Below the pieces are notes generated by a model. The model searched no databases, was not told the origin of the DNA, and was given only the letters and a program-made list of their open reading frames with translations. Of a DNA stretch of 64,000 nt, positions 16,168 through 25,621 are shown piece by piece. How positions within the stretch are numbered: the first letter of the stretch is position 1; each line of letters begins with the position of its first letter. The translations under genes and the position numbers were made by a program. Origin of the DNA: JADJOY01 sp016713535 [NCBI: Deltaproteobacteria bacterium] (GTDB lineage Bacteria; JADJOY01); contig JADJOY010000003.1 of assembly GCA_016713535.1 (NCBI GenBank), positions 310,001 through 374,000 of the forward strand. The letters run 5' to 3'.

Positions 16168-16544
16168 GGTGGGTCGTCGTTCTCACGCGCGACCGCACGG
16201 TTGTGCAGGGTCTCGACCATCTTGAGGTCGCGGTGCGCGCCGAGCAGCTTCTGGTGCTCGCGCTGGCACTCGCGCTCGAGCTCGTGGCGGACGGCGACGG
16301 CCAGCAGGCGCTGGTTGTGGAGGGCGGTGAGGTGCTCCTCCTCCATGCGCAGCTCGGCGCCGTCGAGGCCGTGGAAGGTGCCGTGGCGGATCGCGTCGAC
16401 GAGCTCGGAGATGCGCTCGGCCAAGGTGCTGATGAGCGCGTCCTGGGCGTGCAGCCGCTCCTCGGCGCGCGCGGAGTCACGGCGGCGCTCGTCCTCCTGC
16501 GCCTCTCGGTAGCGGACCAACGGCTCGATGCGCTGGGATTTCAC
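16008..16544 (-). CDS. fliJ: Flagellar export chaperone FliJ
   Basis: A charged, coiled-coil protein matching FliJ over about 1-120 (QRIEPLVRYREAQEDERRRDSARAEERL to REHQKLLGAHRDLKMVETLHNRAVARE). FliJ is the central stalk of the FliI ATPase ring. The GTG at 16544 is chosen because AAGGAGGG sits about 7 nt upstream; a longer frame exists but is Arg-rich and not FliJ-like. The frame continues 160 nt into the motE-like gene as a Pro/Arg-rich tail of about 53 residues not expected in FliJ. A TGA in another frame at about 16185 would end the protein naturally, so a 1-nt error or frameshift near 16190 is likely. Confidence 0.78.
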   Translation of the reverse strand: MKSQRIEPLVRYREAQEDERRRDSARAEERLHAQDALISTLAERISELVDAIRHGTFHGLDGAELRMEEEHLTALHNQRLLAVAVRHELERECQREHQKLLGAHRDLKMVETLHNRAVARENDDPPCSTPRASPRRRRPRAHPPRPPRPRRRRAARRAPGTAQTPRATRRDRRAPTAA

Positions 16545-16636
16545 GAGTGCGGCCCTCCTTGGCCGGATCGCCGAGCGGGCTCGGGCGATGCGTGGGACGG
16601 CGGCGCGCGCGCGAGCCCGCGGCCGCGACCGGCGGG

Positions 16637-17998
16637 TCAAACTGAGCCGGTCGAGCCCACTGCGAGCGCCATCTGCTGCACGGACCGTTCCAGGTCCACC
16701 GACTCGTCGTGCGACTGGCTCAGGAAGGCGTGGATGGCGTCGATGCGCTCGATCGCCTCGTCGACACGTGGATCGCTGCCCTTCACGTAGCCGCCGATGC
16801 GGATCAGGTCCTCGGCGCGCTGGTAGGTCGCGAGCATTCCGCGCAGCTTGCGCGCCAGCGTCAGGTGGGTCGGGCCGACCAGGTCCACGATGGTCCGGCT
16901 CACGCTGGCGAGCACGTCCACGGCGGGGAAGCGCCCCTGGCCCGCGATCTCGCGGCTCAGCACCACGTGGCCGTCGAGGATCGAGCGCACGGTGTCGGCG
17001 ATCGGGTCGTTCAGGTCGTCGCCGTCCACCAGCACCGTGTATAGGCCGGTGATCGAGCCCTCGCCGCGTACGCTGCCGGCGCGCTCGAGCATCTGCGGGA
17101 TCATCGCGAAAACCGACGGTGTGTAGCCGCGCGCAGCCGGTGGTTCGCCCGCCGCCATGCCGATCTCGCGCTGCGCGGCGGCGAGGCGCGTGACCGAGTC
17201 CATGAGCAGCAGCACGTCGGCCCCACGGCGCCGGAAGTACTCGGCGATCGCGGTCGCGGCGAAGGCACCGCGGCGGCGCACCAGCGGCGACTCGTCGGAG
17301 GTGGCGGCGACCACCACCGAGCGAGCCAGGCCGTCGGGGCCGAGGATCTTCTCGACGAACTCACCGACCTCGCGGCCGCGCTCGCCGATCAGCGCGATCA
17401 CGTTGACGTCGGCCCGTGCGTGGTGGGCGATCATGCCGAGCAGCGTGCTCTTGCCCACCCCCGAGCCCGCGAAGATGCCCATGCGCTGGCCCCGCCCGCA
17501 GGTGGTGAGGGCGTTGAGCGAGCGCACGCCGAGGTCGAGCGGCTCGTGGATCCGCGAGCGCCGCATCGGGTTGAGCGGTTCGGGGTTGAGCGCCGCCTCG
17601 TCGGGCAGGGTGAGCGGCGGCCCGTCGTCCATGGGGCGGCCGAGGGCGTCGATCACGCGACCGAGGAGCGCCGGGCCGACCGCCACGCCGATCGCGCGCC
17701 GCTCCACACAGATGCGGCTGCCGAGCCCGACACCCATGAGGCTGCCGAGCGGCATGAGCAGGGCGTGGTCGTCGCGGAAGCCGACCACCTCGGCGAAGAC
17801 GTCGGGGCCGCCTTGCTCGGGCAGGATCCTGCACAGGCTGCCGACGGTGCTGCCGGGTGCCCGTCCCTCGACGATCAGCCCCACGATGCGAGTGACGTGC
17901 CCCATGGGGCGCAGCGGCTCGATCTCGCCGACTCGCTTCAAGTAGCGGTCGAGACGCAGCGACACCGACCCGAAGGTGCTGAGACCGGTCGGCGTCAC
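16637..17998 (-). CDS. fliI: Flagellum-specific ATPase FliI
   Basis: A 453-residue type III secretion ATPase that hexamerises at the export gate. Walker A is GSGVGKST at 178-185, Walker B is LLLMDSVTR, and GERGREVGEF is the family signature. The C-terminus carries GSDPRVDEAIERIDAIHAFLSQ. The GTG start at 17998 overlaps the fliH stop (GTGA). Very high confidence; length is normal. Confidence 0.97.
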   Translation of the reverse strand: MTPTGLSTFGSVSLRLDRYLKRVGEIEPLRPMGHVTRIVGLIVEGRAPGSTVGSLCRILPEQGGPDVFAEVVGFRDDHALLMPLGSLMGVGLGSRICVERRAIGVAVGPALLGRVIDALGRPMDDGPPLTLPDEAALNPEPLNPMRRSRIHEPLDLGVRSLNALTTCGRGQRMGIFAGSGVGKSTLLGMIAHHARADVNVIALIGERGREVGEFVEKILGPDGLARSVVVAATSDESPLVRRRGAFAATAIAEYFRRRGADVLLLMDSVTRLAAAQREIGMAAGEPPAARGYTPSVFAMIPQMLERAGSVRGEGSITGLYTVLVDGDDLNDPIADTVRSILDGHVVLSREIAGQGRFPAVDVLASVSRTIVDLVGPTHLTLARKLRGMLATYQRAEDLIRIGGYVKGSDPRVDEAIERIDAIHAFLSQSHDESVDLERSVQQMALAVGSTGSV

Positions 17999-18750
17999 GG
18001 CTCACCCGGGCTGGCCGAGGGATCGTCCTGGGCGAGCTCGATGCGCCACGGCGTGTCGAGGACGGCGGCGGCGTCCTCGCGCTCGCGGCGCTCGCCGCCT
18101 TGCGGCAGCTCGAGCCGGCGCGCGATCTCCTGGAGCTGGAGCGACAGGTCGGCGGTGACGTCGGCGCTCGGCGTGAGGACGCGGAAGCCGTCCTCGGGAA
18201 GCGTCGAGTCGGGGCGAAGCTGGACGTGGGTGAGCTCGAGCAGCGCGTCGTACGCGGCGCGCCCGTCGCGCTCGATCCAGTGCAGCACGTTGGGGTGGAG
18301 ATGGACCTCGACCGTCTCGTGGGCCTCGATCAGCTCGATGGCGTGGCGCACCATGTCGAGGATCGACTCGCGGCGCACCGTCAGCTCGCGGCGCAGCACC
18401 GCCTCGGCGATCGCCATCACCAGCTCCACCGCCTGGCTCTCGGCGCGTCGCAGCAGCCGCATGGCGAGGCCGTCGAGGTCGTTGAGCAGCGCGTTGAGGG
18501 CGGCGAGCTTGCCGCGCGTCTCGTCACGGCCGAGCCCGAGGCCGATCTCGCGCCCGGCGCGATAGCCCTCCTCGTAGGCGCGCCGGATCGCCTCCTCGTC
18601 GAAGGTGGGCGCCGGTGGCGGCGGTGGCTCGGACTGCGCCAGCGATTCGCCCGCGAGCGTGCCGATCGGCCGGTAGCGGAACGCGTCGATCGTCCGCCCA
18701 GGGGCGAGGCCCTTGAGGATGCGGCTGTTCGTGTCGGTGGGGAGGGCCAT
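17995..18750 (-). CDS. fliH: Flagellar assembly protein FliH
   Basis: A 251-residue regulator of FliI. The central YEEGYRAGREIGLGLGRDE (GxxxG-rich helix, about 58-76) and the C-terminal HrpE/YscL-like domain (AIAEAVLRRELTVRRESILDMVRHAIELI) are typical, and so is the early SRILKG segment. It binds FliI and the C-ring. GAGGA lies 6 nt before the ATG; the gene lies 30 nt after fliG and overlaps fliI by 4 nt. Confidence 0.93.
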   Translation of the reverse strand: MALPTDTNSRILKGLAPGRTIDAFRYRPIGTLAGESLAQSEPPPPPAPTFDEEAIRRAYEEGYRAGREIGLGLGRDETRGKLAALNALLNDLDGLAMRLLRRAESQAVELVMAIAEAVLRRELTVRRESILDMVRHAIELIEAHETVEVHLHPNVLHWIERDGRAAYDALLELTHVQLRPDSTLPEDGFRVLTPSADVTADLSLQLQEIARRLELPQGGERREREDAAAVLDTPWRIELAQDDPSASPGEP

Positions 18751-18780
18751 CGGTTCCTCGGCGAGCGCTCGTCGATCGGG

Positions 18781-19854
18781 TCACACCAGCACGTCGCCCG
18801 AGTCGCCGCGGGTCGGCATGGTGATCTGACCGCCCGACTCGAGCTTGCGGACGATCTCCACCACCTCGCGCTGTGCCTTCTCCACCTCGCTCAGCCGCAT
18901 CGGTCCGAGCGCGTCGAGGTCTTCCTGGAGCATTCCCGCGGCGCGCTTCGAGATGTTGGCGAAGATCTTGTCCTTGAGCTCGGGGCTAACGGTCTTCATC
19001 GCCAGCACCAGCAGGTTGCGCGGCACGTCCTTGACGATGAGCTGGAGGTCGCGGTCGGAGAGCTGCACCAGGTCGTCGAACACGAACATCAGCTCGCGGA
19101 TCCGCTCGACCATCTCGGGCTCGCGCTTCTCGATGTTGTCGAGGAGCGTGGTGCCGGCGGTGCGGTCCATGCGGTTCAGGACCTCGGCCACCGACTCGAC
19201 GCCGCCGAGCTGGGTGGTGGTCGCCGAGGAGGCTTGCTCCTGGAACTCGGCGCCGAGGATCTCGCTCACCTCGAGGAGGGTGCTCGGGTCCACCTGCTCG
19301 AGCCGCGACATGCGGATCAGCACCTCGGCGCGCAGGTCGTCGGGCATGCCGCTCAGCACCTGGGCCGAGATCTCGGGGCTCAGGTGCGCGAGCACCACTG
19401 CGGTGATCTGCGGGTGCTCGTTGGCGAAGAACTGGCTGAGCGTGGCGGGGAACAGCTCGCCGAGCTTCTGCAGCCCGCCGCCCGAGCCGTTCGCGACCTC
19501 GCCCTGCAGCGCGAGGACCGTCTGCTCCTTGAGCACGTTGCGCAACCGCTCGGCGTCGAGCTTCCCTTCCAGCGTGCTCAGGCTGAGCACGGTGTCGTTG
19601 GTGCGCACGACGCCTCCGGTGAGCCGGCTGTGGAACTCCTGGACGAGCTCGTCGGGCGTGGGCCCGCCTTGCCTCTGCAGGCGGTCGGCGCCGGCGAGGA
19701 TCCGCGCGATGGTGCGGTCGGGGAGGTGGGCGAGGACCTCGGGGACGAGGTCCTCGTCGAGGATCTGGAGGATGCCGGCGGCCTTGATCGCACCCAGCAG
19801 GGTGTTGGCGCGAGGAGTGTCCTCGCGTGCCGCGCTCCTCGATCCGACGCTCAT
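18781..19854 (-). CDS. fliG: Flagellar motor switch protein FliG
   Basis: A 357-residue C-ring protein that couples the stator to rotation. It shows the N-terminal FliF-binding part, the middle EHPQITAVVLAHLSPEISAQVLSGMPDDLRAEVLIRMSRLEQVDP, and the C-terminal torque domain with MFVFDDLVQLSDRDLQLIVKDVPRNLLVLAMKTVSPELKDKIFANISKRAAGML. The charged torque-helix residues are conserved. The C-terminal extension after GQITM is about 10 residues. Start ATG at 19854, 3 nt after the fliF stop. Confidence 0.97.
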   Translation of the reverse strand: MSVGSRSAAREDTPRANTLLGAIKAAGILQILDEDLVPEVLAHLPDRTIARILAGADRLQRQGGPTPDELVQEFHSRLTGGVVRTNDTVLSLSTLEGKLDAERLRNVLKEQTVLALQGEVANGSGGGLQKLGELFPATLSQFFANEHPQITAVVLAHLSPEISAQVLSGMPDDLRAEVLIRMSRLEQVDPSTLLEVSEILGAEFQEQASSATTTQLGGVESVAEVLNRMDRTAGTTLLDNIEKREPEMVERIRELMFVFDDLVQLSDRDLQLIVKDVPRNLLVLAMKTVSPELKDKIFANISKRAAGMLQEDLDALGPMRLSEVEKAQREVVEIVRKLESGGQITMPTRGDSGDVLV

Positions 19855-19857
19855 CGC

Positions 19858-21459
19858 TCAGTCCTCCTGGATGAGCGTCTGGATCAGCATCGCGACGCGC
19901 TTGGGGTCCTGGCGCGCGGCGGCCTCGATCTCGCCGCGCATGCGGGTGGTGACCGGCATCGGATCGGCGGGGAGCGCGTGCTCGGCGAGCGCTGCCGCCG
20001 CGTTCTCGGCGAGCGAGCCACCCCCGGCGGCGCCGACCTCGACCCGGGTCGAGAACGCCGAGCGCACCGGCGCGGGGATCGAGCGCAAGAGCGGCCTGAG
20101 CACCGTGAAGTAGAGCAGCGCGATGCCGAGCGCCGGCGCGGCGGCACGCATCAGCGCCAGCCCCGTCGCCATCCAGTCGCGACCGGCGGCCTCGGCCTTG
20201 AGCACGTCGGGCACCTCGAAGCGCACGTTCTCGATGCGTACCGAGTCGCCGCGCTTCTCGTTGAAGCTCACCGCCTCGCGCACCAGCGCCTCGATGCGCG
20301 CGAGCTCGTCGGCCGCGATCGGCGTGTAGTCGCCGGGCTGGCCGTCCTTGCCCTCGCCGTACTTGCCGTCGACCAGCACCGCGGCGGTGACCCGCTTCAC
20401 GGCTCCACCAAGCTCGACCGAGCGCTTCTCGACCTTGCTGATCTCGTAGTTGACCGTCGATTGCTGGCTCTGGCGGCCGGACGGCGGCATGGCCGGCGCG
20501 CCCTGGCCGCCGGGGACGTTCGCCGTCACGCTCGCGGTGCCGGGTGCCGCCGACGTCTGCGACGCCTTCTCCTCGGAGCGGGTCTCGCTGCGGATCGCGG
20601 TGGTGTCGGGGTCGAAGCGGGTCTCGGTGGTCTCGCGGCGAGTGGTGTCGAGCTCGACTCCCACCCGCGCAACCACGTGTCCCGCGCCCACGATCGGCAC
20701 CACCAGCGACTCGATGCGACGCTCGAGGTCGGCCTCGAAGGCGCGCCGTCCGTCGGCGAGGTTCGAGCCCGCTTCGGCACCGTCGCCGCGTCCCGCGCTG
20801 GGCGTGAGCAGCGTGCCGTGCTGGTCGATGACGGTGACCTGGCCGGGCTCGAGGCCGCGCACTGCGCTCGACACCAGGTGCACGATGCCGCGCACCTGCG
20901 CCGGCGTGAGGCCGCGGCCGGGGTGGATCCTGAGCACCACCGAGGCCGTCGCCGGCGAGTCCTCGCTGCGGAACATCTCGTGGGCGGCCAGCACCAGGTG
21001 CACGCGCACCGCCTCGACCGAGTCGAGGCCGCGGATGGTGCGCGCGAGCTCACCCTCGAGGGCGCGCTGCATCGCGACCTTCTGGTCGAACTCGGTCGCG
21101 CCGAAGTTCGCCGACTCGAAGATCTCGAAGCCCGGGCCACCCTGGCGTGGCAGACCCTCGGAGGCGAGGCGCATCCGCACCTTCTCGATCTGCTCGCTCG
21201 GCACCTCGATGGTGCCGGTGCGGTCGTCCTGGCGGAACGCCACGCCGTCCTTGCCGAGCACCTGCTGGATCTCGCGCAGGTCGCCGGCGGCGAGGTCGCG
21301 ATAGAGCGGCGCGTAGGCGATGGCGGTGGGCGAGATCGCGAAGTAGGCCGTGGCCACGAAGCCGGCCGCGAGCACCGTCGCCACGACGATGCGCTGCTGC
21401 GGCGTGAGCGTCTGCCACAGGCTCTTGGCGCGCGCGATCCAGGGTTCGAAGGTGGCCAT
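19858..21459 (-). CDS. fliF: Flagellar MS-ring protein FliF
   Basis: A 533-residue inner-membrane ring protein. TM1 is at about 23-43 (RIVVATVLAAGFVATAYFAI) and TM2 at about 430-455 (GLALMRAAAPALGIALLYF). The periplasmic ring-building motifs include VRVHLVLAAHEMFRSEDSPATASVVLR and HLVSSAVRGLEPGQVTVID. The cytoplasmic C-terminus that binds FliG ends MLIQTLIQED. The ring supports the export gate and the C-ring. A 155-nt gap separates it from fliE; no promoter was seen there. Confidence 0.97.
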   Translation of the reverse strand: MATFEPWIARAKSLWQTLTPQQRIVVATVLAAGFVATAYFAISPTAIAYAPLYRDLAAGDLREIQQVLGKDGVAFRQDDRTGTIEVPSEQIEKVRMRLASEGLPRQGGPGFEIFESANFGATEFDQKVAMQRALEGELARTIRGLDSVEAVRVHLVLAAHEMFRSEDSPATASVVLRIHPGRGLTPAQVRGIVHLVSSAVRGLEPGQVTVIDQHGTLLTPSAGRGDGAEAGSNLADGRRAFEADLERRIESLVVPIVGAGHVVARVGVELDTTRRETTETRFDPDTTAIRSETRSEEKASQTSAAPGTASVTANVPGGQGAPAMPPSGRQSQQSTVNYEISKVEKRSVELGGAVKRVTAAVLVDGKYGEGKDGQPGDYTPIAADELARIEALVREAVSFNEKRGDSVRIENVRFEVPDVLKAEAAGRDWMATGLALMRAAAPALGIALLYFTVLRPLLRSIPAPVRSAFSTRVEVGAAGGGSLAENAAAALAEHALPADPMPVTTRMRGEIEAAARQDPKRVAMLIQTLIQED

Positions 21460-21614
21460 GGGGTGGCTCGGTGGTCAGCGACGGTTGCAGGGGATCGGGT
21501 GGGTGAGCGCTGGGGTTCGAGTCCGGGTCGGGTGGCGCGTGGCGCGGCTTTCAGCGATGGATGAGTTGGTTCGCGCGGCCCCCGCGGGCCCGGGCTCGAA
21601 TCTCGGCGTTCTCC

Positions 21615-21923
21615 TCACACCGGCATGCGCATGATGTCCTGGTAGGCCTCGACGATCTTTCCTCGCACCTTCATCATCAGCTCGAACGAGAGCGACGCCT
21701 TCTCGAGCGCGACGACCGCCTCCTGGAGGCCCTCGCCGTTGCCGAGGGCGAACGACTTCACCGCCTGATCGGCCTCCTTCTGCATGTGCTCCACCTCGCC
21801 GAGCTTGTCGGCGAGGACCTGGCCGAAGCCGCCGCCAGGCGCTTCGCGCAGCGGCGAGGGCGCCAGCTCGTCGCGGCCGACGAGGGGGATGTCGCGCAGT
21901 CCGGTGATCTTGGTGTCGACCAT
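21615..21923 (-). CDS. fliE: Flagellar hook-basal body protein FliE
   Basis: A 102-residue protein of normal FliE length. The C-terminal SLSFELMMKVRGKIVEAYQDIMRMPV is the family signature. FliE joins the MS ring to the rod and is the first exported subunit. It lies 28 nt after flgC in the usual flgB-flgC-fliE order. Confidence 0.95.
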   Translation of the reverse strand: MVDTKITGLRDIPLVGRDELAPSPLREAPGGGFGQVLADKLGEVEHMQKEADQAVKSFALGNGEGLQEAVVALEKASLSFELMMKVRGKIVEAYQDIMRMPV

Positions 21924-21951
21924 CGTTCGTCCTCGGCGCGCGCGAGCGCGC

Positions 21952-22395
21952 TCAGCGCAAGAGCTCCACGGTCCGCTGGATCAGGCCGCGTGCCGTCTCG
22001 GCGGCGGTGGAGTTCGCCTCGTAAGCGCGGCTCGCCATCATCAGGTCGACCAGCTCGGTCATCGGCTCGACGTTCGGGTAGGCGACGTCCCCGTTGGCGT
22101 TCGCATCGGGATGGCCGGGGTCGTGGACCACTTTGAGCGGGCCTGGATCGTCGATCACCCCCACGGCCTGGGCTCCTTGCACGTCCGCGGCCGCGTCGAG
22201 CGCGTTCGAGAAGCGCGCGGCGCGCGGTCCCATCGGCGTGGCCTCGACCTGCACCAGCTTGCGGCGGTACGGCCCGCCGGCGGCGGTGCGGGTGGTCTCG
22301 GCGTTGGCGAGGTTGCTGGTCGCGACCGACACGCGCGTCCGCTCGACCGCCATGCCGCTCGCGGCGATGTCCAGGGTTCCGAAGAGTCCGGCCAT
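21952..22395 (-). CDS. flgC: Flagellar proximal rod protein FlgC
   Basis: A 147-residue rod protein. The N-terminus is LFGTLDIAASGMAVERTRVSVATSNLANAETT, the middle YPNVEPMTELVDLMMASRAYEANSTAAETARGLI, with the typical C-terminal helix. It starts 2 nt after the flgB stop. Confidence 0.96.
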   Translation of the reverse strand: MAGLFGTLDIAASGMAVERTRVSVATSNLANAETTRTAAGGPYRRKLVQVEATPMGPRAARFSNALDAAADVQGAQAVGVIDDPGPLKVVHDPGHPDANANGDVAYPNVEPMTELVDLMMASRAYEANSTAAETARGLIQRTVELLR

Positions 22396-22397
22396 GG

Positions 22398-22787
22398 TCA
22401 GGCTCCGTTGAGCGCGTCGTGGATGAGCTGGAACTTGCGCTTGAGGATGCGCAGGTACGCCGCCGCTTCGGCCGCGTTGGTCGACATCTTCCCGAGCTCT
22501 GCGTCGAGCGACACCGTGTTGCCGTCGGGACCGGCGGTGGCGTCGGGACGCGTGACCGGGTCGAGGGCGCCCGGTCCCAGGCCCTGGGGCGCGCCGATGT
22601 GGTTCGGGTCGGTGTGCGCCATCGGCCCGAGCGCGGCGCTCGCCTGCTTCAGCTCGACGGCGAAGCGCGCGTCCTTCGCCTGGTAGCCGGGCGTATGGGC
22701 GTTGGCGACGTTCGACGCGAGCAATTCGTTTCGCGCGCTGCGCAGCCGAGACATCTCGTCGAGGAGCTGGATGGTGGGATCGAACAT
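22398..22787 (-). CDS. flgB: Flagellar proximal rod protein FlgB
   Basis: A 129-residue rod protein. The N-terminal SARNELLASNVANAHTPGYQAKDARF and the C-terminal AEAAAYLRILKRKFQLIHDALNG match FlgB. It is the first structural gene after the FlrC-like regulator, 34 nt downstream, so structural genes probably share the regulator transcript or have a promoter inside the regulator gene. Confidence 0.95.
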   Translation of the reverse strand: MFDPTIQLLDEMSRLRSARNELLASNVANAHTPGYQAKDARFAVELKQASAALGPMAHTDPNHIGAPQGLGPGALDPVTRPDATAGPDGNTVSLDAELGKMSTNAAEAAAYLRILKRKFQLIHDALNGA

Positions 22788-22821
22788 GGTGGCCTCGCCG
22801 ATGACCGTTACGCGTCGTCCG

Positions 22822-24215
<1,394 letters not shown>

Positions 24216-24232
24216 GGTCGTATCTCCTCGGG

Positions 24233-25621
24233 TCAGGCGTCGATCAGGTCCGCGGGATGCGGGGTGAGAGCGGCGTGGGCGCGCTCGCTGGATGCGGATG
24301 CGACGGGTAGCCAGATCGTCACGCACGTGCCGCGGCCGGGCTCGCTCGTGATCTCCAGCGTCCCGCCGTGCGCCTCGACGACGTTGTGCGCGAGGGTGAG
24401 CCCGAGCCCGGTGCCGCGCGCGCGGCCGGTGACGAACGGGTCGAAGATGCGCTCGAGCTGCGCGGGCGGGATGCCGTTGCCCGAGTCCTCGACCGTGATG
24501 CGCACGAACGAGCCCTCGTGGTCGGCTGCGCTCGCGGGCGCCGCCGTCAGCGCCAGCGAGCCACCGCCCGGCATCGCCTGGACGGCGTTGGTGATCAGGT
24601 TGATGAGCACCTGGTCGATCAGGTCGGGATCGACCGACGCGGTGAGGTCGATCGGTGCGACCGAAACCCGGAAGTCGACCGCGCCCTGGATCTGGTTCTT
24701 GGGCACCGCCAGGAGTGCGCGCTCGAGGACCTCGCGCAGCGACACGTCTCGTGGCTCGATCCGTCCCGAGCCGAGGAAGTGGAGCAGGTTCGAGAGGGTG
24801 CGCTCGAGCCGCTTCAGGCTCGCGCGGATGTCCTGGACGATCTCGCCGTGAACCGGGTCGTCGCCGAGGCCCTCGGCCAGCAGCGAGGTGAGCAGCTCGA
24901 GGCTCGTCACCGGACTGCGGATCTGGTGGACGATCTGACCCGAGGCGGTGCCGACCGCGGCCAGGCGCTCGCGGCGGCGCAACTCGCTCTCGAGCTTGCG
25001 GAGCCGGGTCTCGTCGTGGAGGACCACCACGTAGCGCGCGTCCGGCGAGGCGTCGGTGCGGCGCGTGATGACGAGCCGCGCCTCGGTCCGCCCGGTCGGG
25101 CCGAGCGGTCCCTCGGCGACCACCGTGCCGCTCTTCCCGGCGAGGAGCTGCTCGAGGGTTTCGCGGCGAGGGCGGCGCGGCGCGTGGGCGTCGTCGACCA
25201 CCCGCAGCGTGCCCGGCAGCAGCGTCTCGAGGGCGGCGCCGTCGAGCGCGCCGTGCTCGAGGAGCTCGCGAGCCGCGCGATTCGCGAGCGTGACCTTGCG
25301 GTCCGCGTCGGCGACCAGCAGCCCGGCGCCGAGCGTCTCGACCACGGTGTGCAGGTGCAGGCGCACCTCGCGCTCGGCGGCGAGGGTTCGCGCCAGCTCG
25401 CGGTTGCGCGCCTCGAGGCGCTGCTCGAGGTCGCGCAGGCTCTCGGTGAGCGTCACGTAGCGTCCGCCGAGCAGCTCGGCGGTCTCGTGGAAGGCCTCGA
25501 ACGCGCTCTCGAGCCGGGCGACCTGCGGTCCCTCCGAGGTCGGGTCGTCGGAAACGCTCGCCGCCAGCGACGAGAGCAGCGCCCGTGGGTCGTGAAGTCC
25601 GAACGAATCGAGGTTGGTCAT
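24233..25621 (-). CDS. FlrB-like sensor histidine kinase
   Basis: A 462-residue soluble kinase without TM segments. It has an N-terminal coiled coil (about 55-95), a PAS-like domain (95-205), a HisKA H-box with H232 (VHQIRSP), an N-box [19 protein letters not shown], and G-boxes DSGNGIPP and GTGLGLTLA. It probably senses a flagellar assembly state inside the cell and phosphorylates the FlrC-like regulator encoded next. The ATG overlaps the TPR gene stop (ATGA). Good family confidence; the signal is unknown. Confidence 0.9.
   Translation of the reverse strand: MTNLDSFGLHDPRALLSSLAASVSDDPTSEGPQVARLESAFEAFHETAELLGGRYVTLTESLRDLEQRLEARNRELARTLAAEREVRLHLHTVVETLGAGLLVADADRKVTLANRAARELLEHGALDGAALETLLPGTLRVVDDAHAPRRPRRETLEQLLAGKSGTVVAEGPLGPTGRTEARLVITRRTDASPDARYVVVLHDETRLRKLESELRRRERLAAVGTASGQIVHQIRSPVTSLELLTSLLAEGLGDDPVHGEIVQDIRASLKRLERTLSNLLHFLGSGRIEPRDVSLREVLERALLAVPKNQIQGAVDFRVSVAPIDLTASVDPDLIDQVLINLITNAVQAMPGGGSLALTAAPASAADHEGSFVRITVEDSGNGIPPAQLERIFDPFVTGRARGTGLGLTLAHNVVEAHGGTLEITSEPGRGTCVTIWLPVASASSERAHAALTPHPADLIDA

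Noticed and set aside
21505-21530. tRNA-like T-arm string ggttcgagtcc
   Set aside because: The 5-bp T-stem does not pair and no acceptor, D-arm or anticodon arm can be placed around it.
18100-21564. A 1154-codon open frame on the plus strand across fliH, fliG and fliF
   Set aside because: It is antisense to three certain flagellar genes, is rich in H/R/G/L as expected for a high-GC shadow frame, and has no recognisable domain.
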